Origin: CBDCFV01 sp963664625
GTDB lineage: Bacteria > Chloroflexota > Dehalococcoidia > Lucifugimonadales > UBA3495
Direction: 5' to 3'
Assembly (NCBI GenBank): GCA_963664625.1
Contig: OY761541.1
Location: 2,914,001-2,978,000, forward strand
DNA: 64,000 bases
Shown: positions 42,283 to 50,593 of the stretch, piece by piece
How the letters are laid out: every line of letters starts with the position of its first letter
Position numbering within the stretch: position 1 is the stretch's first letter
Translations under genes and position numbers: made by a program
Notes under the pieces: generated by a model
Told to the model about the DNA's origin: nothing
Seen by the model: the letters and a program-made list of their open reading frames with translations, nothing else
The model's database searches: none

Positions 42283-42855
42283 CTACTCGCTCAACGCCAT
42301 CAAGGTGTCGCGGACCAAGCCCCATCCCTCTGCCATGGAACGCTCTGGAAAGGGCGGCAATTCGTCGTCCCGAATCACTTTTACCAGGACGAACACCGGT
42401 CCGGTCTGCTCCATCACCTCCTCCATGCCGATGAGCAGCTCCTCCAGCCTTTCGAACTCGTAGGACTTGGCGTACCCCGCGCCGTTGGCCATGGCGACCA
42501 GGTCCACCTGTTCAATTCCTCGAATGGGGATGCCGTCGGTGGACGGGTTGGTCGCGTCGTCGAAGACAAAGTGGACGAGGTTTTCCGTTTGCGACTGGCC
42601 AATGGTCGCCAGCGATCCCACGTCGGTTCGCAGGGTGGAGTCGCAGTCCAGCACCAGGACTTTGCGTTTGGGTTGGGCCAATGCCAAACCCAGGCCCACC
42701 GCGGGCGCCCGGTCCATGCAGTCCGTCAGGTCCACGTCAAGGTTGCGGCGTTCCGATACCGTGCTCCAGTCGCGCAACGCCGAGGACGTTGCCACTACCA
42801 ATGAGTCCTTGCGATGGAAGTTGATTGCCTTGGTTGCTTCTATGGAGGGAATCAC
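42283..42855 (-). CDS. TPP-enzyme PP-domain paralogue with lost metal motif
   Basis: 190 aa. It aligns along its length with the neighbouring subunit at 43200-43790 (shared VGLGLALAQPxRK and the following VLD). The Mg/TPP motif GDGSLLMN...N is replaced: D70-C71-D72-S, and the distal Asn is Asp (FVFDDATN). It is therefore probably unable to bind Mg-TPP in the usual way. It lies last in the decarboxylase cluster and may be a structural or regulatory subunit. Confidence 0.7.
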   Translation of the reverse strand: MIPSIEATKAINFHRKDSLVVATSSALRDWSTVSERRNLDVDLTDCMDRAPAVGLGLALAQPKRKVLVLDCDSTLRTDVGSLATIGQSQTENLVHFVFDDATNPSTDGIPIRGIEQVDLVAMANGAGYAKSYEFERLEELLIGMEEVMEQTGPVFVLVKVIRDDELPPFPERSMAEGWGLVRDTLMALSE

Positions 42856-42901
42856 CGCGGTTGTTCTCCTAAGGCGTTGCGATGCTTGTCCGGGCGGAGG
42901 A

Positions 42902-43036
42902 TTAAGGCGCCCGTCGGCCCGACACCATGATATACATGCCGATCAGTATCACCAAGCCGCCCAATACTCCCAGGAGGATGTTATGACTCAGGAAAGCCCT
43001 GAGCAGCAGCCAGAAACCCAGGAGAAGGGCCCCATA
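42902..43036 (-). pseudogene. Small two-helix membrane ORF, possibly frameshifted
   Basis: An intact 44-aa frame from ATG 43036 encodes a hydrophobic protein (NILLGVLGGLVILIGMYIMV). A second frame from ATG 43079 reads MKTLGTGLAGRLLSYGALLLG. It would join the first seamlessly, as a 58-aa two-helix protein, if one base near 43020 (a CTCCTTGGG run) were removed. Either the short frame is real, or a slightly longer gene has a frameshift or read error. Confidence 0.4.
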
Positions 43037-43199
43037 GCTCAGTAGTCTGCCGGCCAGACCCGTTCCCAACGTTTTCATTCAGCGTCCCGTCCCGGCATCC
43101 AATATAAAAGCGACCGAGGCGATGTTCAAGTCACCGCCTCGGATATTAGCGACGTTCAGGCCGCCCCGTCGCGTCACGGCCCGCGATACTGTAGACGGG

Positions 43200-43790
43200 T
43201 TACTTCACGCCAAGAGCCGCGGGCAACTCCCGGAAAGCGGTCTGCACCGAGCGGCTGGGCCGCGGGCGGAACTGGACCGGGGTGTTTTCGATCTCAGGCT
43301 CTATGGCCAACCGGATGAACACCGGCCCGGCGGTGGCCAACACCTCGTCGATGCCGGTGGTTAGGTCCTCGAGGTTATCGAAAGAATACACGGCAGCGTA
43401 ACCGGCCCCCCTCGCCAAATCTTCCCAATCGGTATCGCTGGACCCGGGCACCGGCTGGCCGCCGGTCACGGCGTAAACCCCGTTGTCGAACAGGAAGTGG
43501 TAGAGGTTTCTGGGGGCCTTGCTCGCCGCGGTGACCATTGCTCCCAGGTTCATCAGCAGGCTTCCGTCGCCGTCGAGCACCATGATCTTCCTGTTGGGTT
43601 GCGCCAACGCCAGCCCCAAACCAACCGAGGACGCCTTGCCCATGCCGCCCGATATTGGAAAGTCCAACTCTTCCCTGGTGGTGACGCTGGGCAGCCCGAA
43701 CCGACTGTTTCCCGCGTTCATAGTGGGCACAATCACCGAGTCTTCCCGTTTGCTGTCCAGAAGTCTTACAGCATCAGTGTTCCCTATCAT
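43200..43790 (-). CDS. TPP-dependent decarboxylase, PP (beta) subunit
   Basis: 196 aa carrying the C-terminal-type thiamine diphosphate domain. Mg-TPP motif: LDGDGSLLMNLGAM (D73, D75) with the distal Asn in LFDNGVYAVTGGQP (N103). It pairs with the 43817-44323 protein, as in sulfopyruvate decarboxylase ComDE or split phosphonopyruvate decarboxylase. Substrate is a 2-oxoacid with a polar group by family analogy, but not known. Confidence 0.8.
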   Translation of the reverse strand: MIGNTDAVRLLDSKREDSVIVPTMNAGNSRFGLPSVTTREELDFPISGGMGKASSVGLGLALAQPNRKIMVLDGDGSLLMNLGAMVTAASKAPRNLYHFLFDNGVYAVTGGQPVPGSSDTDWEDLARGAGYAAVYSFDNLEDLTTGIDEVLATAGPVFIRLAIEPEIENTPVQFRPRPSRSVQTAFRELPAALGVK

Positions 43791-43816
43791 CTGGCATTTA
43801 ACTCCCTCAAGATCGG

Positions 43817-44323
43817 CTACGCCCCGAACTCGGTCCCTACCAGGACCGCTACGGGCTTCTGGGTGCGGTCGGCCTCTTCCATCGCCACCGTGATGCGTCC
43901 GGCGTCGTCGTCATCCTCGATCAGGTAGTAGTTGATGCCCCAAGCGTGGAGGATGTGCTCGATGAAGCGGGCCGCCGAGTCCGTCGTGATGCCGTGGCGG
44001 CTCCAGCCCCGATAGCCGATCAGCATAACGAGCGGTTGATTGACGTCCAACCCCAGTCCGCGAATGGAATCGCCGGACTCGAAAATACCGGTGTTCTGGA
44101 TGAGCACCACGGGCCTCATGCCCCCTACCCACAGACCGGCGGCGATGGCCATGGTCTCACCTTCGCGGCAGACCGGCACCAAGTCAAGCGACGGCTCGTT
44201 GGTTAGCAGGTGGTACATGAAATTTGTTTCACTGTCCGGAAGCCACACCACATGAGTGATGTCGTTCTTTTTAAGCTCTTCTACGATGGCTGCGGGATGC
44301 AGCACCGCCTCATGTGTCGTCAT
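43817..44323 (-). CDS. TPP-dependent decarboxylase, Pyr (alpha) subunit
   Basis: 168 aa from ATG 44323 (AAGGAGA seven bases upstream). It has the pyrimidine-binding domain: THVVWLPDSETNF, the catalytic Glu in CREGETMAIAAGLW, and LIQNTGIFESGDSIRG, as in ComD/phosphonopyruvate decarboxylase. It is the first gene of the minus-strand cluster with the two PP-type subunits. Confidence 0.8.
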   Translation of the reverse strand: MTTHEAVLHPAAIVEELKKNDITHVVWLPDSETNFMYHLLTNEPSLDLVPVCREGETMAIAAGLWVGGMRPVVLIQNTGIFESGDSIRGLGLDVNQPLVMLIGYRGWSRHGITTDSAARFIEHILHAWGINYYLIEDDDDAGRITVAMEEADRTQKPVAVLVGTEFGA

Positions 44324-44364
44324 CAAGTCTCCTTCTTGGGCGCCCCGGTTCACGAATTCGCCCC

Positions 44365-44393
44365 ATTATATTCGGGGCCATTTGGAGCGTCAA
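44365..44393 (-). promoter_or_regulatory. Promoter of the split decarboxylase cluster
   Basis: On the minus strand: TTGACG (44393-44388), exactly 17 bases, TATAAT (44370-44365), about 40 bases before the ATG. Confidence 0.75.
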
Positions 44394-44535
44394 CAAAGGA
44401 TTGAGACACTCCTTGGACGCGGTAGCGAGGGGGACACGCTGACAACTGGCCCTTGCATCGCTACTACTCGTCGTCTAACAATAGCTGGCATCCGCTCGGA
44501 CATCATATATTTTTGAACGCAGGAAGGGAGAGCAA

Positions 44536-45168
44536 TTGCGAGGGGCTGTACTGTTCGTTGGTGGAGTGGCAGTTTGTCTAGCCGTCTACACTTACGCACT
44601 CGACTTGGCATTTCAGGAAGTCGGACAGGTCAAAGATTTGATGGGAATAGTCCAAGCGTCGGTTACGGCGCTGGCGATAGCTGCCGGTGGTGTGTTTGCC
44701 GGAGCCAAGTTGCAGGTGTTCCGGGAATTCGAGGCACACCTGACCATCACCCATGAGGTCTCACATCGGTCGATTGGAGACAATTATATACACGTAGCAG
44801 TGACGGTTACATTACGTAATAGTTCCAAGGTGGCGGTGGAGGTACGTAATGGCTTTTCACGGTTACAGCAAGTCATCCCTGTTTCGGATGAAGACGTCGA
44901 GTTCTTGTATGCGCAAGCATTTGTACATAAGGAAGAAGATTACATCCAATGGCCCACATTAGAGGAGATACCGCGTGCTTGGGACAAAGGTATTCTTCTG
45001 GTCGAACCCGGCGAAGCGCATCAGGTGCCATTCGAGTTTATAGTGTCGGTGGACGTACGATCGGTTATCATATATACATACTTCAACAATCAGCGGTTCT
45101 CACAGGCGTCTTCAAGACCATCCGGCTGGGATGCAACCACATTCTATGACCTTGTGAATCCCAGTTAG
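44536..45168 (+). CDS. Hypothetical protein with two N-terminal membrane helices
   Basis: 210 aa from TTG 44536 (GGGAGAG upstream). Hydrophobic segments at ~4-22 and ~38-58 are followed by a beta-rich soluble domain of ~140 residues (VAVTVTLRNSSKVAVEVRNG). Lower GC than neighbours. No recognised family; the layout suggests a membrane-anchored sensor or effector. The next short gene is close behind. Confidence 0.6.
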   Translation: MRGAVLFVGGVAVCLAVYTYALDLAFQEVGQVKDLMGIVQASVTALAIAAGGVFAGAKLQVFREFEAHLTITHEVSHRSIGDNYIHVAVTVTLRNSSKVAVEVRNGFSRLQQVIPVSDEDVEFLYAQAFVHKEEDYIQWPTLEEIPRAWDKGILLVEPGEAHQVPFEFIVSVDVRSVIIYTYFNNQRFSQASSRPSGWDATTFYDLVNPS

Positions 45169-45174
45169 TGTCAC

Positions 45175-45402
45175 ATGTACGTAGCAGGGAATATGTCGCG
45201 AAAAAGAGCCGACTCCAAAGATATAGAGGCAGGACCCTGGTCAATGACGGGGCCTGATGCCAACCAGAAGATCGTCGTTCATAGAGGAGATCCCAGGGTA
45301 GCGCCTCCCAAACTCTGGGACCCGAGTAAGCCCCCTGGTGGCAAGCTGCCCGAAATACCCAAAAAGCCAAAAGAAGCGGCGGCAAGTGACAAGGAAGGTT
45401 GA
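45175..45402 (+). CDS. Short basic, proline-rich hypothetical protein
   Basis: 75 aa (or 69 from ATG 45193), rich in Lys, Pro and Asp (PKLWDPSKPPGGKLPEIPKK). No hydrophobic segment. It starts six bases after the preceding gene, in the same low-GC stretch. Could be spurious. Confidence 0.4.
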   Translation: MYVAGNMSRKRADSKDIEAGPWSMTGPDANQKIVVHRGDPRVAPPKLWDPSKPPGGKLPEIPKKPKEAAASDKEG

Positions 45403-45456
45403 GAGCAGGATGGACGCCAATTGGCTGACAGTGCACTAATGTAATTCAGCGGCGCC

Positions 45457-46830
45457 CTATTCCTTCAGGTACAACGCCGCAAAGTTGGCGGCTCGGTCAG
45501 TCCTCCGGGCGGTCTGGTCACCCGGCTGGCCTTCGGGGCCGGTCTCGACTTGCAGGGGAGGGCAGCCTACCACCATGTCGAACTTCCTCCGGGCCATGTA
45601 CACCGACGCGGGAAGGTTTTTAAGGATGTGCAGCCATAGATTAACCGGGGTGTCCAGGTACAGGTTCACTAACTTTTCAGCAGTATCCACCATGACTCCG
45701 GCGGCATAAGGAGTCAACGGGTCCGGTATCGGCGTGCGGGGTTTGGCGGCGACGAGGTAGTTGTAGAAGGCGTTGAGGACGTCCTGTACCGCATCCCCGC
45801 GTTCTTGAGACAGGGTCCGCATTTGGGCGCCGTTCAGGTAGTTGGGCAGCCGGTCGAACAACCAATTGAGCATCTCCGGGTTGCCGGCGACGCTCTCCGG
45901 TATTCGGAAGACCGTATCGCGGTCGTGGGTCTCGAACAGGTAAACATGCTCTTGGGCACCGTCTTGGTCTGTCGACGGTTCCTCAACGTCGGGCAGCCGG
46001 GCCCCGTCGCACAGGTACACCGGCATGAGAAAGGGCGGATGGACACCGGTCACCATTTCTCCCAACGCCATCAGGTAGCCGACCCTGGCGATACATACTG
46101 CCAGAGGATTCGGGTCCATACCCATTACCTGGTCCAGGGTGTGCAGCAGTGCGTCGAAGTCGTCCTCCCCTCGTTGCTTCCGGGCCTCTGCAATGGTTCG
46201 TACTGCGACGGCAAGAAACGTGCCCGAACCGCACCGAGGGTCCAGTATGTTCTGCTCTGGTCTCTTTGCCGTCTCCAACCGGTCTCTCAATAACTCCTCG
46301 TACAGGTTGTAGGGAGCATTGTTGTGGCTGGTCGCTTCAAACCCCGGCGGGTGTGCCAAGTGATCGTACAGGGCGGTGAGCACGTCGGGAGGCGCTTGGC
46401 GAAAGTCGTAGCTCGATAGTGAGTCGCATAACCGGGCTATGAATTCAAGGCCGATGTCGCCGGCACAGGGAGCCACTATCCAAGTGAAGAAGTCGTCCTC
46501 GATGAAGTTGTCGATCCCTTGTTCCTGGAAATACTTGCCTGTGATGGTGTCCGATAGGGCCTGCGGGTCGCGGGCGGTGAACCGCGGGTCCAGGAAAAGC
46601 CGGGCGGCGAGCCTTGCCAGGGTGGAGAGATACGTGTGGCGCACGAACAGTTGCGGGTGGCCCACCTGTGACCCGTAAGCATTGTCGACGAACCGGCGCC
46701 ACTCCCGGTAGCGAAGGCTCACCTCCGGCGTGTCTTCGCATTGATGGAAAAGGCCATCCAGGTCGGCGGCGGCGCGGCGAAAGCTGGGAGAGTCGGGGCC
46801 GAGGGCCTGGAGCAACTCCTGGAGCGTCAC
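45457..46830 (-). CDS. Degenerate, truncated N6-adenine DNA methylase-like protein
   Basis: 457 aa. The SAM-binding motif I is intact (DPRCGSGTFLAVAV, 197-210) and the flanking layout is that of large type IIG/BREX-like methylases. The YTP motif region is changed (HNNAPYNLYEELL), and catalytic motif IV NPPY/F is CPPL (423-426, in DMVVGCPPLQVE). The protein ends ~30 residues later, without a target recognition domain. Adenine methylation therefore seems unlikely. It starts with GTG three bases after asnS, so it is co-transcribed with it. Confidence 0.75.
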   Translation of the reverse strand: MTLQELLQALGPDSPSFRRAAADLDGLFHQCEDTPEVSLRYREWRRFVDNAYGSQVGHPQLFVRHTYLSTLARLAARLFLDPRFTARDPQALSDTITGKYFQEQGIDNFIEDDFFTWIVAPCAGDIGLEFIARLCDSLSSYDFRQAPPDVLTALYDHLAHPPGFEATSHNNAPYNLYEELLRDRLETAKRPEQNILDPRCGSGTFLAVAVRTIAEARKQRGEDDFDALLHTLDQVMGMDPNPLAVCIARVGYLMALGEMVTGVHPPFLMPVYLCDGARLPDVEEPSTDQDGAQEHVYLFETHDRDTVFRIPESVAGNPEMLNWLFDRLPNYLNGAQMRTLSQERGDAVQDVLNAFYNYLVAAKPRTPIPDPLTPYAAGVMVDTAEKLVNLYLDTPVNLWLHILKNLPASVYMARRKFDMVVGCPPLQVETGPEGQPGDQTARRTDRAANFAALYLKE

Positions 46831-46833
46831 AGG

Positions 46834-48219
46834 TTAGAACTCGGCGTTCTTTGGCGTGCGCGGGAAGGGAATGACGTCCCGAATGTTGGACACGCCGGTA
46901 ACGAATTGGACGGTCCGCTCGAACCCCAGTCCGAACCCGGCGTGGGGCACGGTGCCGTAGTTCCGCAGGTCCAGGTACCACCAGTAGTTTTCTTCGTCCA
47001 GCCCGCTTTCCTTCATTCGCGCCAGCAGAACGTCGCGTCGCTCCTCTCTCTGGCTGCCGCCGATGATTTCGCCGATGCGAGGCACTAGGACGTCCATGGC
47101 GCGGACGGTCTGGCCGTCGTCACCCAATCGCATGTAGAAGGCCTTGATTTCCTTGGGGTAGTCGGTGACGATGACCGGCTTTCCGATTTTCTTCTCGGTT
47201 AGATACCGCTCATGCTCCGATTGCAGGTCGGAACCCCAGGATACGGGAAATTCGAAACGCTCTCCCGACTGCTCCAGCAATCGCACCGCCTCGGTGTAGG
47301 ACAATCGCTCGAAATTGGAGGATACGATGCCCTCCAGGGTAGCGATGGCGTCGTTGTCGTACCACCGATTGAAGAACTCCATGTCGCTGCCGCAATTCTC
47401 CAACACATGGTTGAAGATATACTTCAGAAAGTCCTCAGCCAGATCTGCCACCCCGTCTAGGTCGCAAAAGGCTACTTCGGGCTCCACCATCCAGAATTCG
47501 GCCAAGTGCCGCGAGGTGTTGGAGTTCTCGGCGCGAAAGGTTGGGCCGAAGGTGTACACGTCGGACAGGGCCAACGCGAAGATTTCGGCCTCCAACTGGC
47601 CGCTGACGGTAAGGAAGGCGGGCTTCCCGAAGAAGTCTTCCTCGGAGTCGACTTCCCCGTCTTTAACTGGCAGGTTGTTCAGGTCGAGGGTGGTGACGCG
47701 GAACATGGCGCCCGCCCCCTCGGCGTCGCTGGCGGTTATCATCGGCGCTTGAATGAAAAGGAACCCGCGGTCCTGGAAAAACCTGTGTATCGCGTAGGCA
47801 AGGGCGTTCCTGACCCGCGCCATTGCCCCGAAGGTATTGGTCCGGGGCCGCAGGTGGGCAATCTCCCGCAGGAACTCCGGGGTATGCCGCTTCTTCTGGA
47901 GAGGGTAGGTGTCGGGATCGGCTCCGCCGATTATTTCCACAGATTTCGCTTGAATCTCGTAGCGTTGGCCCCGGGCCGGGGACTCGACCAGCGAACCGGC
48001 GACACTGACGCTGCACCCGGTGGTCAGCGAGTCCACCTCCCGGAAGTTAGGCAGGGACTCGTCCGCCACCACTTGGATGTCCTGAAGAGAAGAGCCGTCG
48101 CTGACCTGAATGAAGGAAACGGACTTGGACGACCGCCGGGTCTTCACCCAACCCTGCACCAGAACGTTGCCGCCTGCGGTGTCCCGTTGGAGGAGTTCCC
48201 TTATCTTGGTGCGCAACAT
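46834..48219 (-). CDS. asnS: Asparaginyl-tRNA synthetase
   Basis: 461 aa class IIb synthetase. N-terminal OB fold for the anticodon (VLVQGWVKTRRSSKSVSFIQ). Catalytic motif 2 region FRAENSNTSRHLAEFWMVEPE and motif 3 GFGLGFERTVQFVTG, both close to family consensus. It charges tRNA-Asn directly. gatCA is close by, so the amidotransferase probably serves Gln-tRNA here. A clear promoter lies upstream. Confidence 0.94.
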   Translation of the reverse strand: MLRTKIRELLQRDTAGGNVLVQGWVKTRRSSKSVSFIQVSDGSSLQDIQVVADESLPNFREVDSLTTGCSVSVAGSLVESPARGQRYEIQAKSVEIIGGADPDTYPLQKKRHTPEFLREIAHLRPRTNTFGAMARVRNALAYAIHRFFQDRGFLFIQAPMITASDAEGAGAMFRVTTLDLNNLPVKDGEVDSEEDFFGKPAFLTVSGQLEAEIFALALSDVYTFGPTFRAENSNTSRHLAEFWMVEPEVAFCDLDGVADLAEDFLKYIFNHVLENCGSDMEFFNRWYDNDAIATLEGIVSSNFERLSYTEAVRLLEQSGERFEFPVSWGSDLQSEHERYLTEKKIGKPVIVTDYPKEIKAFYMRLGDDGQTVRAMDVLVPRIGEIIGGSQREERRDVLLARMKESGLDEENYWWYLDLRNYGTVPHAGFGLGFERTVQFVTGVSNIRDVIPFPRTPKNAEF

Positions 48220-48240
48220 AAGCCGGACTCCTTTATGACC

Positions 48241-48269
48241 ATTCTAGCACTGGCGCGGGTAGGGGCCAA
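48241..48269 (-). promoter_or_regulatory. asnS promoter with extended -10
   Basis: On the minus strand: TTGGCC (48269-48264), 17 bases ending TGC, then TAGAAT (48246-48241), 22 bases before the ATG. Same TGC-TAGAAT form as dprA. Confidence 0.65.
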
Positions 48270-48324
48270 GGACGGCTTGACCATTCCGGTCAGGAATATT
48301 CCATAACCGTTGGGGTCGAAGGGC

Positions 48325-48681
48325 TTATACTATCAAAGCATCCGTGGGAATCAGTCTCTGGCCTACGGGATCCACGGCCAATAAGGCGCGTTCCAGAGTG
48401 TACACACCCAGCAGCGCCGTTCCGTCATCATCACCAAAGACCACTGTAGTTGAAAAGGTCTGGCCCTCGATTCGCACCTGGGTTTCACCGATAGGGCGTT
48501 GTATGACCGTATCATCTGCCAATCGGAACCTGGCCCTTTGCGACGGTTCCACGCCGAGACGGTCGAGAATAGCCGATGGGATCACGGTGAACGTTGCACC
48601 GGTATCTACCAGGGCATCAACCTGTTCGAACTGCACGCCTTGCGGGTCGCTGATTTCCAAGGGGTATCGGAAGATACTCAT
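48325..48681 (-). CDS. Retropepsin-like (clan AA) aspartic protease domain protein
   Basis: 118 aa. The active-site motif is VDTGATFTVIP (D26-T27-G28), with the following ILDRLG and LLGVYTLE matching the single-domain retropepsin-like fold, which acts as a dimer. No transposon or phage genes are adjacent. Bacterial proteins of this size are widespread and mostly uncharacterised; peptidase activity is inferred. It lies just downstream of gatA. Confidence 0.8.
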   Translation of the reverse strand: MSIFRYPLEISDPQGVQFEQVDALVDTGATFTVIPSAILDRLGVEPSQRARFRLADDTVIQRPIGETQVRIEGQTFSTTVVFGDDDGTALLGVYTLERALLAVDPVGQRLIPTDALIV

Positions 48682-48690
48682 GCCGGTATT

Positions 48691-50184
48691 CTACTCCAGT
48701 CCAGGCCTTGCCCTGTGCCACTCCGTTGCCTGTTCGTAGGCGTGGGCGATGCCCAGCAGGCGTTTCTCCGACAGGTGGGGGCCGATTAGTTGGAGGCCAA
48801 CGGGCAGTCCTTCCGAGAAGCCGCAGGGCAACGAAATGGCGGGAAGACCGGCTATGTTCACTGGCAAGGTGCAAACGTCGATCAGGTACATCTCCACCGG
48901 GTCGTCAATCTTTTCACCCAAGCGAAAAGCCACAACCGGCGATGTAGGTGTAACGAGGGCGTCCACCTGTTGGAACACCTGGTCGAAGTCGCGCCGGATC
49001 AGGGTCCGGGCCTGTTGGGCCTTCAGGTAGTAGGCGTCGTAGTACCCGGCGGACAGGGCGTAGGCCCCCAGCATGATCCGGCGCTTGACTTCCGGGCCGA
49101 ACCCTTGATGACGGGTCTGCTCCATCGCTTCCCACATGTCGTTGGTGTCTTGGTAGGAGTAGCCGTATTTGACTCCATCGTACCTTGCCAGGTTGGCGGA
49201 ACACTCGGAAGGCGCAAGGATGTAGTAACAAGCCAAGGCGTGCCGCGTACTGGGCAGGGAGACCGGTTGGACCGAGGCGCCGAGGGCTTCCAGTGTGCCG
49301 ATCGCCTTTTGCACGGCTTCCCTCACCCCGTCCTGCATCCCCTCCACAAAGTATTCTTCCGGGACGCCAAGGCGAACCACTCCATCCCTCCCGGCGTTTG
49401 CCAGCGGCCGTGCCGGCAGGTCTCCCATCAGGTGGCTGGCGTAGTCCGATTCGGGCCGCGTCAGGGAAGTGGAGTCTCGATGGTCCTGGCCGGCTATTGC
49501 GTTCAGCACTAACGCCGTGTCGGCAACGTTTTTGGCTATTACCCCGATTTGGTCGAAGGATGATGCGTAGGCCACCAGCCCGAAGCGGCTGATCAGTCCG
49601 TAGGTGGGTTTCAGCCCGACAACGCCGCACATGGAAGCGGGCTGCCGGACACTGCCTCCGGTGTCCGACCCCAAGGCGTACACCGCCTCTCCGGCGGCCA
49701 CAGCCGCCGCGCCGCCCCCGCTGCTTCCGCCAGGAACACGGTCCAGGTCCCAAGGGTTATGGGTCGAAAAGAAGGCCGAATTCTCGCAGGAGGACCCCAT
49801 GGCGAATTCGTCGGTGTTGCCCTTGCCCAGCAGCACCGCCCCTTGGGCAAACAGCCTCTCGGCGACGGTGGCGTCGTAGACCGGGACATAGTTTTCCAGC
49901 ATCCTGGAGCCACAGGTGGTTGGAACGCCCTTGGTGCAGATGACGTCCTTGATTTGCGCCGGGACGCCGGTCAGCGGGCCGGAATCCCCAGAGGCGATGC
50001 GGCTGTCCGCGGCTTGGGCCTGTTGCAGCGCCAGTTCAGCCGTGACGGTTATGAACGACCTGACCCGGCCATCCAAGCGCTCAATCCGGTCCAAGTACAT
50101 CCGGGTAAGCTCGGCCGAGGAAATTTTCCCATTGGCCAGGCTCTCGCTGGCTTGCCTGATGGTGAACAGGCCGTCGCCATCCAC
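48691..50184 (-). CDS. gatA: Aspartyl/glutamyl-tRNA amidotransferase subunit A
   Basis: 497 aa amidase. Ser-cisSer-Lys triad: K in PAQIKDVICT, GGSSGGGAAAV, and GSDTGGSVRQPAS. It releases ammonia from glutamine for the GatB active site. GTG 50184 lies five bases after the gatC stop and uses GGAGG within gatC. gatB is not in the window. Confidence 0.94.
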   Translation of the reverse strand: MDGDGLFTIRQASESLANGKISSAELTRMYLDRIERLDGRVRSFITVTAELALQQAQAADSRIASGDSGPLTGVPAQIKDVICTKGVPTTCGSRMLENYVPVYDATVAERLFAQGAVLLGKGNTDEFAMGSSCENSAFFSTHNPWDLDRVPGGSSGGGAAAVAAGEAVYALGSDTGGSVRQPASMCGVVGLKPTYGLISRFGLVAYASSFDQIGVIAKNVADTALVLNAIAGQDHRDSTSLTRPESDYASHLMGDLPARPLANAGRDGVVRLGVPEEYFVEGMQDGVREAVQKAIGTLEALGASVQPVSLPSTRHALACYYILAPSECSANLARYDGVKYGYSYQDTNDMWEAMEQTRHQGFGPEVKRRIMLGAYALSAGYYDAYYLKAQQARTLIRRDFDQVFQQVDALVTPTSPVVAFRLGEKIDDPVEMYLIDVCTLPVNIAGLPAISLPCGFSEGLPVGLQLIGPHLSEKRLLGIAHAYEQATEWHRARPGLE

Positions 50185-50189
50185 GGGTC

Positions 50190-50480
50190 TTATTCCTCCA
50201 GTACCGCCTTGACCCGGAAGTACTCCCGTTCCCGTCGCGGGGCGTTACTGAGCACGTCTTCCAAGTCGAGGGAGTCCCGCGCTTCGTCTTCCCGCATCAC
50301 CGCTTGCAAGTCAACGGCGTGGCCCGTCGGCGGAACTCCGGATGTGTCCAAGTCCTTGAGCGCCTCGAACTGGTCCAATATTTCCGACAACTGTTCCTGG
50401 AATAACTCGACCTCGTCGTCGGTCAAAGCGATCCGGGCCAGCGTGGCGATCTGCAATACCTCGGTGCGGCTCAAGGGCAT
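50190..50480 (-). CDS. gatC: Aspartyl/glutamyl-tRNA amidotransferase subunit C
   Basis: 96 aa, normal length. LSRTEVLQIATLARIALTDD and the C-terminal DVLSNAPRREREYFRVKAVLE are the GatC signature. GatC holds GatA and GatB together. Confidence 0.93.
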   Translation of the reverse strand: MPLSRTEVLQIATLARIALTDDEVELFQEQLSEILDQFEALKDLDTSGVPPTGHAVDLQAVMREDEARDSLDLEDVLSNAPRREREYFRVKAVLEE

Positions 50481-50511
50481 GGTTGGTTCTCTTCAGCGTC
50501 CGTATGGGTTC

Positions 50512-50557
50512 CGGTCCCGCCTTCGCAGGGGTGACGTTCCTGCGCGGGAATGACGAG
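50512..50557. repeat. Degenerate/composite REP-like sequence
   Basis: CCCGCCTTCGCAGGGGTGAC is joined to GTTCCTGCGCGGGAATGACG: two partial REP units in tandem, upstream of gatC. Confidence 0.7.
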
Positions 50558-50593
50558 TAGGCGCGGGAGTGTCTGCCAAGAGTGTGATGACGG

